From Paeniglutamicibacter kerguelensis (GTDB lineage: Bacteria; Actinomycetota; Actinomycetes; Actinomycetales; Micrococcaceae), in NCBI RefSeq assembly GCF_017876535.1, contig NZ_JAGIOF010000001.1, positions 2,914,001 through 2,978,000 of the forward strand: DNA of 64,000 bases, in the 5' to 3' direction. The stretch's first letter is position 1. Every line of letters begins with the position of its first letter. Below, in pieces: positions 26,470 through 34,857 of the stretch. Below the pieces are notes generated by a model, which saw nothing but the letters and a program-made list of their open reading frames with translations, did no database searches and was not told the origin of the DNA. A program made the position numbers and the translations under genes.

Positions 26470-26792
26470 AGTATGTCCTCCTGGACTTCATCTTCCCGAC
26501 CGATTCCGGTTCAGGACGCCTCGCATTCGCGTGGACTTCTGTGTGAGAACTTACCAAATGTTCAGACGCGAAACGCCCGAATTGGGCCGAATTCCCGGGA
26601 TTTTTTTGAACTTTGGTAGGTTTTTCACGTTCAACGGCCAGTTTTAAGCCCAAAGAGAGATGAAGGGCACTTTTTTAGGCCGGTGCCGGCAATGCCGCAG
26701 ACATCCCGTTTCGGGGTGTTTCGGGGCTTGGCACCGACCCGTTTTTCCGAGCATTCAGTCCCGGTGTTCCCATGCGTCCGGGTGCACCTCGC
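26470..26792. other. Gene-free stretch upstream of HU
   Basis: No gene seen. It must contain the HU promoter and the end region of the SDR gene transcript, both on the minus strand. A run of seven T at about 26602-26608 breaks an otherwise mixed sequence. I could not assign promoter boxes. Confidence 0.4.
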
Positions 26793-27776
26793 TCAAGAAA
26801 GCAGCTTGATTCCCGTCGCCTTTTCGGCTTCCTTCCAGATGGCTGCGGCGGCCCGGGGGTCGGTCGTGATTCGAGCCGGTTTCGACCGGACAGGTGTCCC
26901 CTTGAGCCAGCCCTTGGGGCCGAAGAAAGCCACTCCGTCGTTCCGAAACGCCTGTGGATCCAGGGCCGCACGCACGATCGGCAGCGCACCTCGGTTCTTG
27001 CCCTGAGTGAAGGGCGCCTGCAAAGAGTCGGCGAACAGTTTTCCCCGGTTTGGCTCATTGACACCGGGAACCGCTGGCGTGCGGCCCGAAATCGAGTAAC
27101 CGGGATGTGCGCTCAACGCACGCACGGAGCTCCCGGCCTCCTGCAGCCTTCGGTCCAGTTCGAATCCGAAGGACTGGACCATGATCTTCGACTGCGCATA
27201 GGCCTGCCATCCCGAATAGCCGTTGCGCAGCTGCAGGTCGTCCAACCTCAATTTGACCAGGAGGGTGGAAAGCGAGCCCAAGGTGAGCACCCGGCTTCCC
27301 GGTGTCCGCTCCAGCACGGGCAACAGGCCGGCCACCAGGGCAAAGTGCCCGAAGAAGTTGGTGGCAGCGACAAGTTCCAGCCCGTCCTCGCTTTGTTTCC
27401 GCGTTCTGGGGGCATGGACCACCCCCGCGTTGGCAATGAGAACGTCCAGGGCATCCAGCTTGGCGAGTAGCTTGACTGCCCCGGCGACGGATTCAAGGCT
27501 TGCCATGTCCACGATTACGGAGGATACGTTGGCATTCGGCACCCGCGAACGGATGGCTTGCAACGCGGCTTCGGCCTTCGCCTGGTTCCGGCAGGCCAGG
27601 ATCACCTCGGCGCCCCGCTGGGCCAGCTGCAGGCTGGTCCAGAAACCGATGCCGGCGTTGGCGCCGGTCACCAGGACGCGTTTGCCCGAGGCATCGCCCA
27701 CGGAGCGGTGGCCACGAGGCGCGGAATCGTCAAGGAGCGGAACATTCTCTGTAGTGCCGAATTGATGTGTGCTCAT
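26793..27776 (-). CDS. SDR family NAD(P)-dependent oxidoreductase
   Basis: A 327-residue short-chain dehydrogenase of the extended-length retinol-dehydrogenase-like type. The cofactor loop TGANAGIGFW is at about residues 37-46, the NAG motif in VLIANAGVV, and the catalytic YAQSK (Tyr-x-x-x-Lys) near 190. ATG 27776 gives MSTHQFG; there is no strong ribosome site, and a TTG slightly upstream with GGGAG is an alternative. It stands alone, so its substrate cannot be guessed. Confidence 0.86.
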   Translation of the reverse strand: MSTHQFGTTENVPLLDDSAPRGHRSVGDASGKRVLVTGANAGIGFWTSLQLAQRGAEVILACRNQAKAEAALQAIRSRVPNANVSSVIVDMASLESVAGAVKLLAKLDALDVLIANAGVVHAPRTRKQSEDGLELVAATNFFGHFALVAGLLPVLERTPGSRVLTLGSLSTLLVKLRLDDLQLRNGYSGWQAYAQSKIMVQSFGFELDRRLQEAGSSVRALSAHPGYSISGRTPAVPGVNEPNRGKLFADSLQAPFTQGKNRGALPIVRAALDPQAFRNDGVAFFGPKGWLKGTPVRSKPARITTDPRAAAAIWKEAEKATGIKLLS

Positions 27777-27916
27777 GCTGAACAAAGCTACTCCCTCCTC
27801 CCCCCGTTCCATCGGAAAACACGGGAAAACGCGGACACTGCTTTCTGCTCATTGCCGCTGCGGCACCCTGCTCGTTAAGGTTGAGAGGGAGGACAAAGAG
27901 AGGCGGATCGATTCAG

Positions 27917-28555
27917 ATGGCACACCGCAACCACGGAGAAAATCGTGATGCGTCGCTGCATGCCGCACGGTACCGCTTGGCACAAGAGCTAGCAACTGAA
28001 GATATTCCAGTTGATGAATATGCTCAAGCCACAGGCCGGAAATTCTCCGATGAGAAAGACGAACCGGCCGAAACGCCGCACTTCCATGCCGATGAAGAAG
28101 TCTGGGAGGTGGCCAACAGTGCCCTTGAGGCGGCCTTTGCCCGCGGCGACTTCGACAACCTTGCCTACGCGGGGAAGCCCATCCCCGGGCTGGGCAGCAA
28201 CACCGACCCCGATTGGTGGGTCAAGGGCATGATGGAGCGGGAGAAGATCAGCGGCGTTGGCCCGCCGGCCCTGATGCTGCGCAAGGAGGATGCGGAGCTC
28301 GAGACAACTATGGACGGTTTGCATTCCAGAACCCAGGTACGGGAGCTCCTTGAGGACTTCAATGCGCGAATCATCAACGCCCGCCGTCAACTCAACGGCG
28401 GTCCACCGGTGATCACCAAGTTGCGGGACGTCGATGCCGAGCTTGAGGGCTGGGAACTGCGCCGCACCCAACAAGCGTCATCGACGGCGTCCGAGCCGCC
28501 GCTGCCGGCCACGGTGCGCACCGCTTGGTGGAAGAGGCGGTTCCGCTCCCGTTGA
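27917..28555 (+). CDS. DUF1992 (DnaJ-homologue subfamily C28 domain) protein
   Basis: A 212-residue cytoplasmic protein. The DUF1992 core is visible as the segment from ALEAAFARGDFDNLAYAGKPIPGL to DPDWWVKGMMERE, and later VRELLEDFNARIINARRQLNGGPP. The function is unknown; eukaryotic DNAJC28 shares this domain without a J domain being essential to it. The C-terminus is serine/alanine-rich then basic (WWKRRFRSR). ATG 27917 is the first plausible start; its ribosome site (GAGAGGCGGA) is rather distant. Confidence 0.85.
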   Translation: MAHRNHGENRDASLHAARYRLAQELATEDIPVDEYAQATGRKFSDEKDEPAETPHFHADEEVWEVANSALEAAFARGDFDNLAYAGKPIPGLGSNTDPDWWVKGMMEREKISGVGPPALMLRKEDAELETTMDGLHSRTQVRELLEDFNARIINARRQLNGGPPVITKLRDVDAELEGWELRRTQQASSTASEPPLPATVRTAWWKRRFRSR

Positions 28556-28583
28556 GCTCGTTGTCCGGATTCCGGCCGGCCGG

Positions 28584-28837
28584 CTAGACGATCGGTTCCC
28601 GGTAGGCGTGCAGGATATCCAGCTCAAGTTTGCTCGCTGTTGCCAGCCGGTACTCTTCCTGCCGGATCGCCTTCCGGTTCAGCAAACGCGACGCGCCACG
28701 GCCAGATCGGCCACCAGGGCCACTCCGAATCCCACGGCCATGACCAATATCGCCCGGGGTGCCGGCAGATCGGTTGCAATCACGATGATCGCCACGAGAA
28801 GCCCGGAGGCGGGAGCCAGCAAGTTGTTCCACTTCAT
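28584..28837 (-). pseudogene. Small membrane protein gene with apparent frameshift
   Basis: From ATG 28837 a frame encodes 52 residues with two membrane helices (LLAPASGLLVAIIVIATDL and ILVMAVGFGVALVADLAVA), ending at TGA 28679-28681. A second frame then continues to TAG 28584 with RQEEYRLATASKLELDILHA, which is charged, helical and has GC-rich third positions typical of coding sequence here. The span is 254 bases, one short of 85 codons, so a single-base loss near 28680-28690 would explain it. Either a real frameshift, a sequencing error, or a genuine 52-residue protein. Confidence 0.5.
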
Positions 28838-28926
28838 GCCCACAGCCTACATACGGCGGCACGGCAAGTAGCCGCCGGGGCACTTCGGACCCGCCGCGTC
28901 AAAAAGTGTCCTTTGCTTAAAAGGCC

Positions 28927-28957
28927 AAAGGCCCCAACCGAAACGGTTGGAGCCTTT
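28927..28957 (-). terminator. Terminator of rpmB-rpmG-rpsN
   Basis: AAAGGCCCCAACCG (28927-28940) pairs with CGGTTGGAGCCTTT (28944-28957) with one mismatch and a loop of three A. In minus direction TTTGGCCTTTTAAG follows. It is 15 bases past the rpsN stop. Confidence 0.85.
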
Positions 28958-28972
28958 GACTGCTTCTGGAAT

Positions 28973-29278
28973 TTACCAGGAAGACTTGGTGATGCCCGGA
29001 AGCTCGCCACGGTGTGCCATGTCGCGGAAGCGAACACGGGAGATACCGAACTTCTGGAAGGTACCGCGCGGGCGGCCGTCGATGGCGTCGCGGTTGCGAA
29101 CGCGGATCGGCGATGCGTTGCGGGGCAGCTTCTGCAGGCCCAGACGAGCCTCTTCGCGTGCCTCGTCGGTTGCGTTCGGGTCAACCAAGGTCTTCTTCAG
29201 TGCGGCACGCTTTTCGGCGTAGCGCTCAACGATGACCTTGCGCTGCTCGTTCTTAGCAATCATAGACTTCTTAGCCAT
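28973..29278 (-). CDS. rpsN: 30S ribosomal protein S14, zinc-free form
   Basis: A 101-residue S14 protein ([20 protein letters not shown] at the start, [25 protein letters not shown] near the end). The CxxC-x(n)-CxxC zinc ribbon of the short form is absent, so this is the cysteine-free, longer type. It is the third gene of the rpmB-rpmG-rpsN operon and ends before a terminator. In Streptomyces and mycobacteria comparable sets are Zur-controlled paralogues, but I saw no Zur-like box here. Confidence 0.96.
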   Translation of the reverse strand: MAKKSMIAKNEQRKVIVERYAEKRAALKKTLVDPNATDEAREEARLGLQKLPRNASPIRVRNRDAIDGRPRGTFQKFGISRVRFRDMAHRGELPGITKSSW

Positions 29279-29280
29279 GT

Positions 29281-29448
29281 TTAGCGCTCCTCTCGGAATT
29301 CGACGTGCTTGCGGACTACCGGGTCGTACTTCTTCAGTACGAGGCGGTCCGGGTCATTGCGGCGGTTCTTGCGGGTCACGTAAGTGAATCCGGTACCGGC
29401 GGTCGACTTGAGCTTGATGATCGGACGTACGTCCTTATCCTTAGCCAC
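29281..29448 (-). CDS. rpmG: 50S ribosomal protein L33
   Basis: A 55-residue protein beginning [20 protein letters not shown] from GTG 29448. The family pattern [19 protein letters not shown] and [13 protein letters not shown] is complete, and no cysteine is present, so it is the zinc-free form. Its GTG overlaps the rpmB stop by one base (TAGTG), and rpsN starts 2 bases after its stop, so the three genes form a tight operon. Confidence 0.95.
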   Translation of the reverse strand: MAKDKDVRPIIKLKSTAGTGFTYVTRKNRRNDPDRLVLKKYDPVVRKHVEFREER

Positions 29449-29684
29449 TAGAGCTTCACACCCTTCGCAATGAGTCCTGCTACAACGGCGTCGATGCCGC
29501 GGACGTCAATGAGCTTGATGCCCTTGACCGAAAGGGTCAAGGTAACATTGCGGCGCAAAGACGGAACCCAGTAGCGCTTCTTCTGGATATTCGGGTCGAA
29601 CCGACGCTTGTTGCGGCGGTGCGAGTGGGAGATGCTGTGTCCGAAGTTCGGAACTGCACCGGTCACCTGGCATACAGCTGCCAT
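29448..29684 (-). CDS. rpmB: 50S ribosomal protein L28
   Basis: A 78-residue L28 protein ([20 protein letters not shown] at the start, [19 protein letters not shown] in the middle). Only one cysteine remains near the start, so the two CxxC pairs of the zinc form are missing. ATG 29684 has GAGGAG 7 bases upstream; a GTG two codons earlier is too close to that site. First gene of the operon with rpmG and rpsN. Confidence 0.95.
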   Translation of the reverse strand: MAAVCQVTGAVPNFGHSISHSHRRNKRRFDPNIQKKRYWVPSLRRNVTLTLSVKGIKLIDVRGIDAVVAGLIAKGVKL

Positions 29685-30109
29685 GATCACTCCTCAGTTG
29701 TAGTAAATATTGGCGGTACTCGTTTTACAGATACAGCGGAAAACTGCTGCCTCTGAATCTGCGATTAAGAGTCCCGCCACCAGTTGTGACACCGTATATT
29801 ACTGCACACTTTGAAGGTAACCAGGCTGGGTGAGAACCAACCGAAGCGCCTTTATTAGCGTGAAAGACGGTGAACCTCGCGACCAGGTGAGTATTTTTCC
29901 CTACTCGGTAGATCGCGATATTCGGTTTTACGGGTAAACGTGCACACCCATAGGCATGCACGACTTAACGCCTTACCATCCTAGGCGATTAACACATCCG
30001 CGGACAAATCGAAGCCAACCAAAACCGTGTCTTTAATTGCGATCTGCCTCACGCCGCTCCGCACGTCACCGGAACGGGCGCTCGCCAGCCGGCCCTGCGA
30101 CGGGCCGGA
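29685..30109. other. Gene-free stretch upstream of the ribosomal protein operon
   Basis: No protein gene is supported; the one open frame (29725-29961 minus) has no family features. It is locally richer in A/T than its neighbours and probably holds the promoter and leader of rpmB-rpmG-rpsN. I saw no Zur-type palindrome and no tRNA fold. Confidence 0.5.
29796..29823 (-). promoter_or_regulatory. Candidate promoter of rpmB-rpmG-rpsN
   Basis: On the minus strand TGGTTA, a 16-base spacer and TAATAT resemble -35 and -10 boxes. It lies about 110 bases before the rpmB start. Prediction by eye only. Confidence 0.3.
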
Positions 30110-30583
30110 TCAACGAAGAATCCAGTGTTCAGGGTCGAGTTGGCCGGTGAGCTTGCGGCCAATGCGCGCCAGTTCCGCCACATCGCGTTCATCGAGCCCG
30201 TCGAAGATAAACTGCCGCACGGAGGCAACATGCTCGGGGGCCAGGTGTTCGATCATGTCCCAGCCGGCAGTGGTGAGTCTTGCGATGGTGACCCGCGCAT
30301 CGGATTCCGAGCGGCTGCGTTCCACCCAGCCACGGGCCTCGAGTTTCTTCACCACGTGCGACAGCCTCGACAACGAGGCGCTGGTGCGCGAGGCCAGTTC
30401 GCTCATGGGCAACGTCCGGTCCGCCGTTTCGGAAAGCATCGCCAGCACGTCGTAGTCAAAGAGCGTGATCTTGGCCTGCACCTGCAATTCGCTGTCCAAC
30501 GCCGCAGGCAACAGCGTGGTGACCGACAGCAGGGCCAGCCAAGCCTCTCGTTCAATGGGGCTCAGCCACTTCGGTTCACTCAT
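30110..30583 (-). CDS. MarR family transcriptional regulator
   Basis: A 157-residue winged-helix protein. Core: ITLFDYDVLAMLSETADRTLPMSELASRTSASLSRLSHVVKKLEARGWVERSR, with wing SDARVTIARLTTAG. ATG 30583 has GGAAAG 9 bases upstream; earlier Mets at 30592 and 30610 are less likely. It sits alone between the ribosomal operon and the polyamine importer. A hairpin GGCGTGTTTT/AAAACACGCC (30625-30656) lies 42 bases before its start and could be an operator. Its target is unknown. Confidence 0.85.
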   Translation of the reverse strand: MSEPKWLSPIEREAWLALLSVTTLLPAALDSELQVQAKITLFDYDVLAMLSETADRTLPMSELASRTSASLSRLSHVVKKLEARGWVERSRSESDARVTIARLTTAGWDMIEHLAPEHVASVRQFIFDGLDERDVAELARIGRKLTGQLDPEHWILR

Positions 30584-30655
30584 GGGAACCATCTTTCCAT
30601 AGCCGCGCATTGGCTCACCTCACCGGCGTGTTTTCGATCTTGCCGCAAAACACGC

Positions 30656-30700
30656 CGATCCCGGGTTCCGTGACGGGTGTCCGCCAGGAATCCGGGATCG
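30656..30700 (-). terminator. Probable terminator of the polyamine importer operon
   Basis: CGATCCCGGGTTCC (30656-30669) pairs with GGAATCCGGGATCG (30687-30700) with one mismatch. It lies 33 bases after the last gene of the operon. No long T run follows, so it may work with an additional factor. Confidence 0.5.
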
Positions 30701-30733
30701 ACGTTGGGCATGCCGGAGTCCGGCCGTGGCTCC

Positions 30734-31531
30734 CTACCGTGCGGCGAGGGCCTTGCGCCTGCGGTACGCGACGACCTGCGAGGCAACCACAACAACCAGG
30801 GCCAAGATGAACATGGCCGAGCCGATCACATTTGCCTGTGGTGGAATGCCGCGCGTTGCCGAAACGTAGATGAACTTCGGGAAGGTCGTGAAGTTGCCGG
30901 AGTTGAAGTTCGTGATGATGAAGTCATCGAAACTCATGGCGAAGGACAACAGCGCCGCCGCAACGATGCCCGGAAGCAACAGCGGGAAGGTGACCTTCCA
31001 GAACGTGATGAACGGGCTGGCGTAGAGATCCGAGGCGGCCTCCTCCAGCCGCGGGTCCAGCGAGGAAACCCTGGCCCGCACCGTCACCACCACAAAGGAC
31101 ATGCAGAACATGATGTGGGCGATCACGATGGTGGGGAAGCCAAGTTCCCAACCCAGGTTCAGGAACTGGGCCAACAGGGAGGCACCCAGAACTACTTCCG
31201 GGGTCGCCAGCGGCAGGATGATCAACAGGTCAGCGGTGTTGCGGAACTTGAACTTGTAGCGGACCAGGCCCAGGGCCACGCAGGTGCCCAGGACGGTGGC
31301 GAAAAGTGTTGCCACAACGCCGATCTGCAACGAGTTGACCAGCGATTCACACACGTTCGGTGCGCCGCAGGGGTTCTTCCAGTTGTCCAGCGTGAAGCCG
31401 CGCCATTCAAGGTTGGTTCGGCCGGCATCGTTGAAGGAAAAAACAAAGATGTATGCGATGGGAACCAGAAGGTATACGAAGGCGAGGCCTCCAACGACGG
31501 GGATGAACCAGCGTCCAATTTTTTGTCTCAT
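30734..31531 (-). CDS. potC: Spermidine/putrescine ABC transporter permease PotC
   Basis: A 265-residue inner-membrane permease with about six helices; a typical first helix (FIPVVGGLAFVYLLVPIAYIFVFSFND) and the EAA-type loop LEEAASDLYASPFITFWKVTFPLLLPG near residues 157-183. It pairs with PotB to form the channel. It is the last gene of the polyamine operon, 11 bases after potB. Confidence 0.9.
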   Translation of the reverse strand: MRQKIGRWFIPVVGGLAFVYLLVPIAYIFVFSFNDAGRTNLEWRGFTLDNWKNPCGAPNVCESLVNSLQIGVVATLFATVLGTCVALGLVRYKFKFRNTADLLIILPLATPEVVLGASLLAQFLNLGWELGFPTIVIAHIMFCMSFVVVTVRARVSSLDPRLEEAASDLYASPFITFWKVTFPLLLPGIVAAALLSFAMSFDDFIITNFNSGNFTTFPKFIYVSATRGIPPQANVIGSAMFILALVVVVASQVVAYRRRKALAAR

Positions 31532-31542
31532 GCCATAACCTC

Positions 31543-32487
31543 CTAGAACAGTTCCTTGGTGCCGAAGCGCTTGATGTATATGATGACCAACGCCAGGATG
31601 AGGATCATCAGGATGAAGCTCAAGGCCGAGGCGCCGGGATAGTCAACAACCTTGAAGAAGCGCGAATCGATGATCTGGCCGATCATCGCCGTGTCTCGGT
31701 TGTTGCCCAGCAACGCCGCGTTGACGTAGTCGCCGGCCGCCGGGATGAAGGTCAGCAGGGTGCCCGCAAAGACACCGGGCATCGACAGCGGAAGCGTGAC
31801 CTTGAAGAACGTCGTGATGGGGCTGGCGTACAGGTCCCCCGAGGCCTCGAGCAGGTTGGTGTCCAGCCTGTCGAGGCTGGCGTAGATCGGCAGCATCATG
31901 AACGGCAGGAAGTTGTAGGTCAAGCCACAGACGACCGCGAACGCGGTGGCCGTGAGGTGCCCGTCCGGCGGCAGGATCGCAATCGCCCGCAGCACCGTCA
32001 CAACCGGCCCCTCGTCGGAGAGGATCTGCTTCCAGGCCTGCGTGCGCAGGATGAAGCTGGAGAAGAACGGGGCAATCAGCAACACCAACAGGATTCCCTG
32101 CATAAGCTGGTGCCCGCGCAGCCGCACCGCCACCAAGTACGCCATGGGGTACCCGATCAGCAGCGCCGCAACGGTGGCGATCCCCGCGAAGAAGAAGGAA
32201 CGCAGGAACACGTCCCAGTAGGCGGTGATGACCGTGGTGTAGTTGCTGAACTGCAAGGCCGGCACAAACTCGCCGATTTCGGCGCCCGGCGGCTTGGTGT
32301 ACAGGGACATGGAAAGCAGCACCAAAACCGGGGCCGCGAAGAACAAGGCCAGGAAGGCCATGCCCGGAATGATCAGGTAGAGCCCGACCCGTCCCTTGCG
32401 TTTCTCCGCAGCGATTTCCTCATCGCTGCGGACGTCCGCGGGCGCGCCGCGCTTTTTGCCGCGGGGACGCGTGGCGGTGGCAGTCAT
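31543..32487 (-). CDS. potB: Spermidine/putrescine ABC transporter permease PotB
   Basis: A 314-residue permease; the first 30 residues are charged and cytoplasmic, followed by helix VGLYLIIPGMAFLALFFAAPVLVLLSM. The EAA loop LLEASGDLYASPITTFFKVTLPLSMPG lies near 206-232. Its ATG overlaps the potA stop (ATGA), so translation is coupled. It forms a heterodimer with the potC product. Confidence 0.9.
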   Translation of the reverse strand: MTATATRPRGKKRGAPADVRSDEEIAAEKRKGRVGLYLIIPGMAFLALFFAAPVLVLLSMSLYTKPPGAEIGEFVPALQFSNYTTVITAYWDVFLRSFFFAGIATVAALLIGYPMAYLVAVRLRGHQLMQGILLVLLIAPFFSSFILRTQAWKQILSDEGPVVTVLRAIAILPPDGHLTATAFAVVCGLTYNFLPFMMLPIYASLDRLDTNLLEASGDLYASPITTFFKVTLPLSMPGVFAGTLLTFIPAAGDYVNAALLGNNRDTAMIGQIIDSRFFKVVDYPGASALSFILMILILALVIIYIKRFGTKELF

Positions 32488-33650
32488 ACCGCGTCCTGCC
32501 CCTCGGTCGTCTTCTCCGCCCCGTCCAGCCCGAACGAGAACTCGGGTTCCCAGGTCATGCGGACGGTGTCGCCGCGCTGGGCGGGGTGCTGTCCCATGTT
32601 CTGGGAGAAGGTGCCGATGGTGCCGATGCCCGGGACCTCGACGAGGTACTCGGTGCTCACACCGGTGAAGGATGCATCCAGGACGGTGCCGGTGAGCATG
32701 TTCGCGGTGTGCGAGTAATCGTCGGGGAGGTTCAGGATGCGCATCTTTTCCGGCCGCACGCCGACGATTGCGGCGCCGCTGTGGGCCACCGAGCGGTTCT
32801 TGGGCATCACCAGCCTGTGGCCGGAGACATCCACGGCCACGGCGTCGCCGAGGTCCTCGGTCACCGTGCCGTGCATCAGGTTGGACTTGCCCAGGAAGTT
32901 GGCCACGAATGCGGTCTTGGGCAGCTCGTACAGGTCGCGCGGGGCGCCCATCTGTTCGATCCGACCCTTGTTCATGACGGCAACGGTGTCGGCCATCGTC
33001 ATGGCCTCTTCCTGGTCGTGGGTCACGTGGATGAAGGTCAGGCCAACCTCGGTCTGGATCGCCTTGAGCTCCACCTGCATCTGGCGGCGCAACTTCATGT
33101 CCAGTGCGCCGAGCGGCTCATCGAGCAGCAGCACCGCCGGCCGGTTGACCAGCGCACGGGCGAGCGCCACGCGCTGCTGCTGTCCGCCGGACAGCTGGCT
33201 TGGCTTGCGCGAGGAGAGATGGCCGAGTTCGACCATTTCCAGTGCGGCCTTGGCGCGGGACAGCTGGTCCTTAACGCCCTTGCGCTTCAGGCCGAACGCC
33301 ACGTTGTCCAGCACGCTCATGTGCGGGAACAGCGCGTAGGACTGGAACACGGTGTTGACCTGGCGCTGGAACGAGGGGAACTTGGTCACGTCCTGGCCGC
33401 CGATGCTAATGCTGCCGCTGGTCGGCTGCTCCAGTCCGGCGATCATGCGCAGCGTGGTGGTCTTTCCGCAACCGGACGGGCCGAGGAGCGCGAAGAACGT
33501 CCCGCTGGGGACTGTGAGCGTCAGGTCGTCCACCGCGGTGAAGTCCGTGAATCTCTTGGTCACGTTGCTGAGGTGCAGGTCGGCCCCCGAGGACTCCCCG
33601 GTCAGGGCCGGATCCTTCAGGGTTGTTGGAGTGCTCAATTTAGGCGCCAA
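32484..33650 (-). CDS. potA: Spermidine/putrescine ABC transporter ATP-binding protein PotA
   Basis: A 388-residue ATPase: Walker A GPSGCGKTT near residues 55-63, signature LSGGQQQR near 154, Walker B VLLLDEPLGALD, switch histidine in HVTHDQEEA. A C-terminal TOBE-type domain (SGAAIVGVRPEKMRIL) is present, typical for PotA. The longest start is TTG 33650, overlapping the previous gene by 11 bases; TTG 33638 (just after the previous stop) is an alternative. Either start has a poor ribosome site, so coupling to the upstream gene is likely. Confidence 0.9.
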   Translation of the reverse strand: MAPKLSTPTTLKDPALTGESSGADLHLSNVTKRFTDFTAVDDLTLTVPSGTFFALLGPSGCGKTTTLRMIAGLEQPTSGSISIGGQDVTKFPSFQRQVNTVFQSYALFPHMSVLDNVAFGLKRKGVKDQLSRAKAALEMVELGHLSSRKPSQLSGGQQQRVALARALVNRPAVLLLDEPLGALDMKLRRQMQVELKAIQTEVGLTFIHVTHDQEEAMTMADTVAVMNKGRIEQMGAPRDLYELPKTAFVANFLGKSNLMHGTVTEDLGDAVAVDVSGHRLVMPKNRSVAHSGAAIVGVRPEKMRILNLPDDYSHTANMLTGTVLDASFTGVSTEYLVEVPGIGTIGTFSQNMGQHPAQRGDTVRMTWEPEFSFGLDGAEKTTEGQDAV

Positions 33651-34857
33651 TCACTTGCTGGAACATGTTCTGGAATTCTGTTTCTTCGTCAACGGTCATT
33701 TCCCGTTCGCTGGTTGCCAGGCTCAGGTAATCCTCGGTGGGGAAGATCAACGGGTTGTCGACGAGCTTGGGGTCGATGTCCGCCATCGCCTCGCGTGCCC
33801 CGACAACCGGGCAAACGTAGTTCACGTACGCCGCAACCTCGGCAGCGACCGCGGGGTCGTAGTAGAAGTTCATGAGTTTTTCCGCGTTGCCCTTGTGCGG
33901 CGAACCGATCGGGACCATGAAGTTGTCGCTCCAAATCAGGCCCTTGCGTTCGGGCATGACGAACTCCCATTTGTCGCCCTCCTCGAAGTTCAACTGGGTG
34001 ATGTCACCCGAGTAGACGAGGCCGGCAATGGCGTCCCCCGAAATGAAGTCCTGCTTGTAGGAGTTGCCCTTGACCTGGCGGATCTGGCCGTTCTTGATGT
34101 TCGCGTCCAACACGTCAAGGGAGTCCGAGTATTCGTCGACGCCCCAGTCGCCGGTGATGTCGATGCCTGCGTCGAGCATGAGCATCGGCATGGTGTCGCG
34201 CATTTCGTCCAACACCGTGATGCGCCCTTTCAGGGCCGGGTCCCAGAGATCCGAAACGTTCTTCAGTCCCTTGGGGAAGGCTTCCTTGTTCCAGGCCAGG
34301 CCCGTGAACCCGGACTGCCAGGTGAGCGACTGCTTGCGTCCCGGGTCGAATCGCACGCTTTCCAGTTCCGGCAACAGGTACTTGATGTTGGGGATGTTGT
34401 CGTGGTTCAGCTCCTGGACGTAGCCCTGGCGGATCAGTCGCTCGGACATCCAGTCGCTCGGCGTGATGATGTCCTGCCCGATGTCCTTGCCCGCGGCAAG
34501 CTGTGCCTGGATCTTGCCGTAGTAGGTGTCGTTGGAATCGATGTCCTCTGAGTAGGCGGCCTTGATACCGGATTCCTTCATGAACCGTTCCAGGGTCGGG
34601 TACTTCTTGGATTTGTCGTCGTAGTCCAGGTAGAGGGTCCAGTTGGCCCAATTGACGATCTTTGAATCCGCAGAGAGATTGGCGGCGGCACTCGGCGCGG
34701 CGGCCTTGCTGCCGCCCGAGGTGCCGCAGGCTGCCAAGAAGCCAGCCAGCGCCAATCCTCCGGCCCCCGCCAACACTCCCCTACGGGATACCTGGGCCGC
34801 GGCAATGCCCCGGCCCAGGCGTTGCAGGGAATTGCGCTGATGGTCACTGCGAGACAT
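33640..34857 (-). CDS. potD: Spermidine/putrescine-binding protein PotD, copy 2
   Basis: A 405-residue binding protein with a twin-arginine signal (SRRGVLAGAGGLALAGFLAACG near residues 24-45) that ends in a lipobox, so it is a Tat-exported lipoprotein. The mature part is a PotD/PotF-type fold: WANWTLYLDYDD, KDIGQDIITPSDWM, and GDAIAGLVYSGDITQLNFEE. It is 60-70 percent-like by eye to the preceding gene's product. Its ATG overlaps that gene's stop by one base (TAATG). Confidence 0.9.
   Translation of the reverse strand: MSRSDHQRNSLQRLGRGIAAAQVSRRGVLAGAGGLALAGFLAACGTSGGSKAAAPSAAANLSADSKIVNWANWTLYLDYDDKSKKYPTLERFMKESGIKAAYSEDIDSNDTYYGKIQAQLAAGKDIGQDIITPSDWMSERLIRQGYVQELNHDNIPNIKYLLPELESVRFDPGRKQSLTWQSGFTGLAWNKEAFPKGLKNVSDLWDPALKGRITVLDEMRDTMPMLMLDAGIDITGDWGVDEYSDSLDVLDANIKNGQIRQVKGNSYKQDFISGDAIAGLVYSGDITQLNFEEGDKWEFVMPERKGLIWSDNFMVPIGSPHKGNAEKLMNFYYDPAVAAEVAAYVNYVCPVVGAREAMADIDPKLVDNPLIFPTEDYLSLATSEREMTVDEETEFQNMFQQVIGA

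Noticed and set aside
29725..29961. Open frame of 78 codons upstream of rpmB
   Set aside because: No family features, atypical base composition and no start signal; it lies in the probable promoter/leader of the ribosomal operon.
29685..30109. Zur box upstream of rpmB-rpmG-rpsN
   Set aside because: I looked for a TGAAAAT-type palindrome and did not find one.
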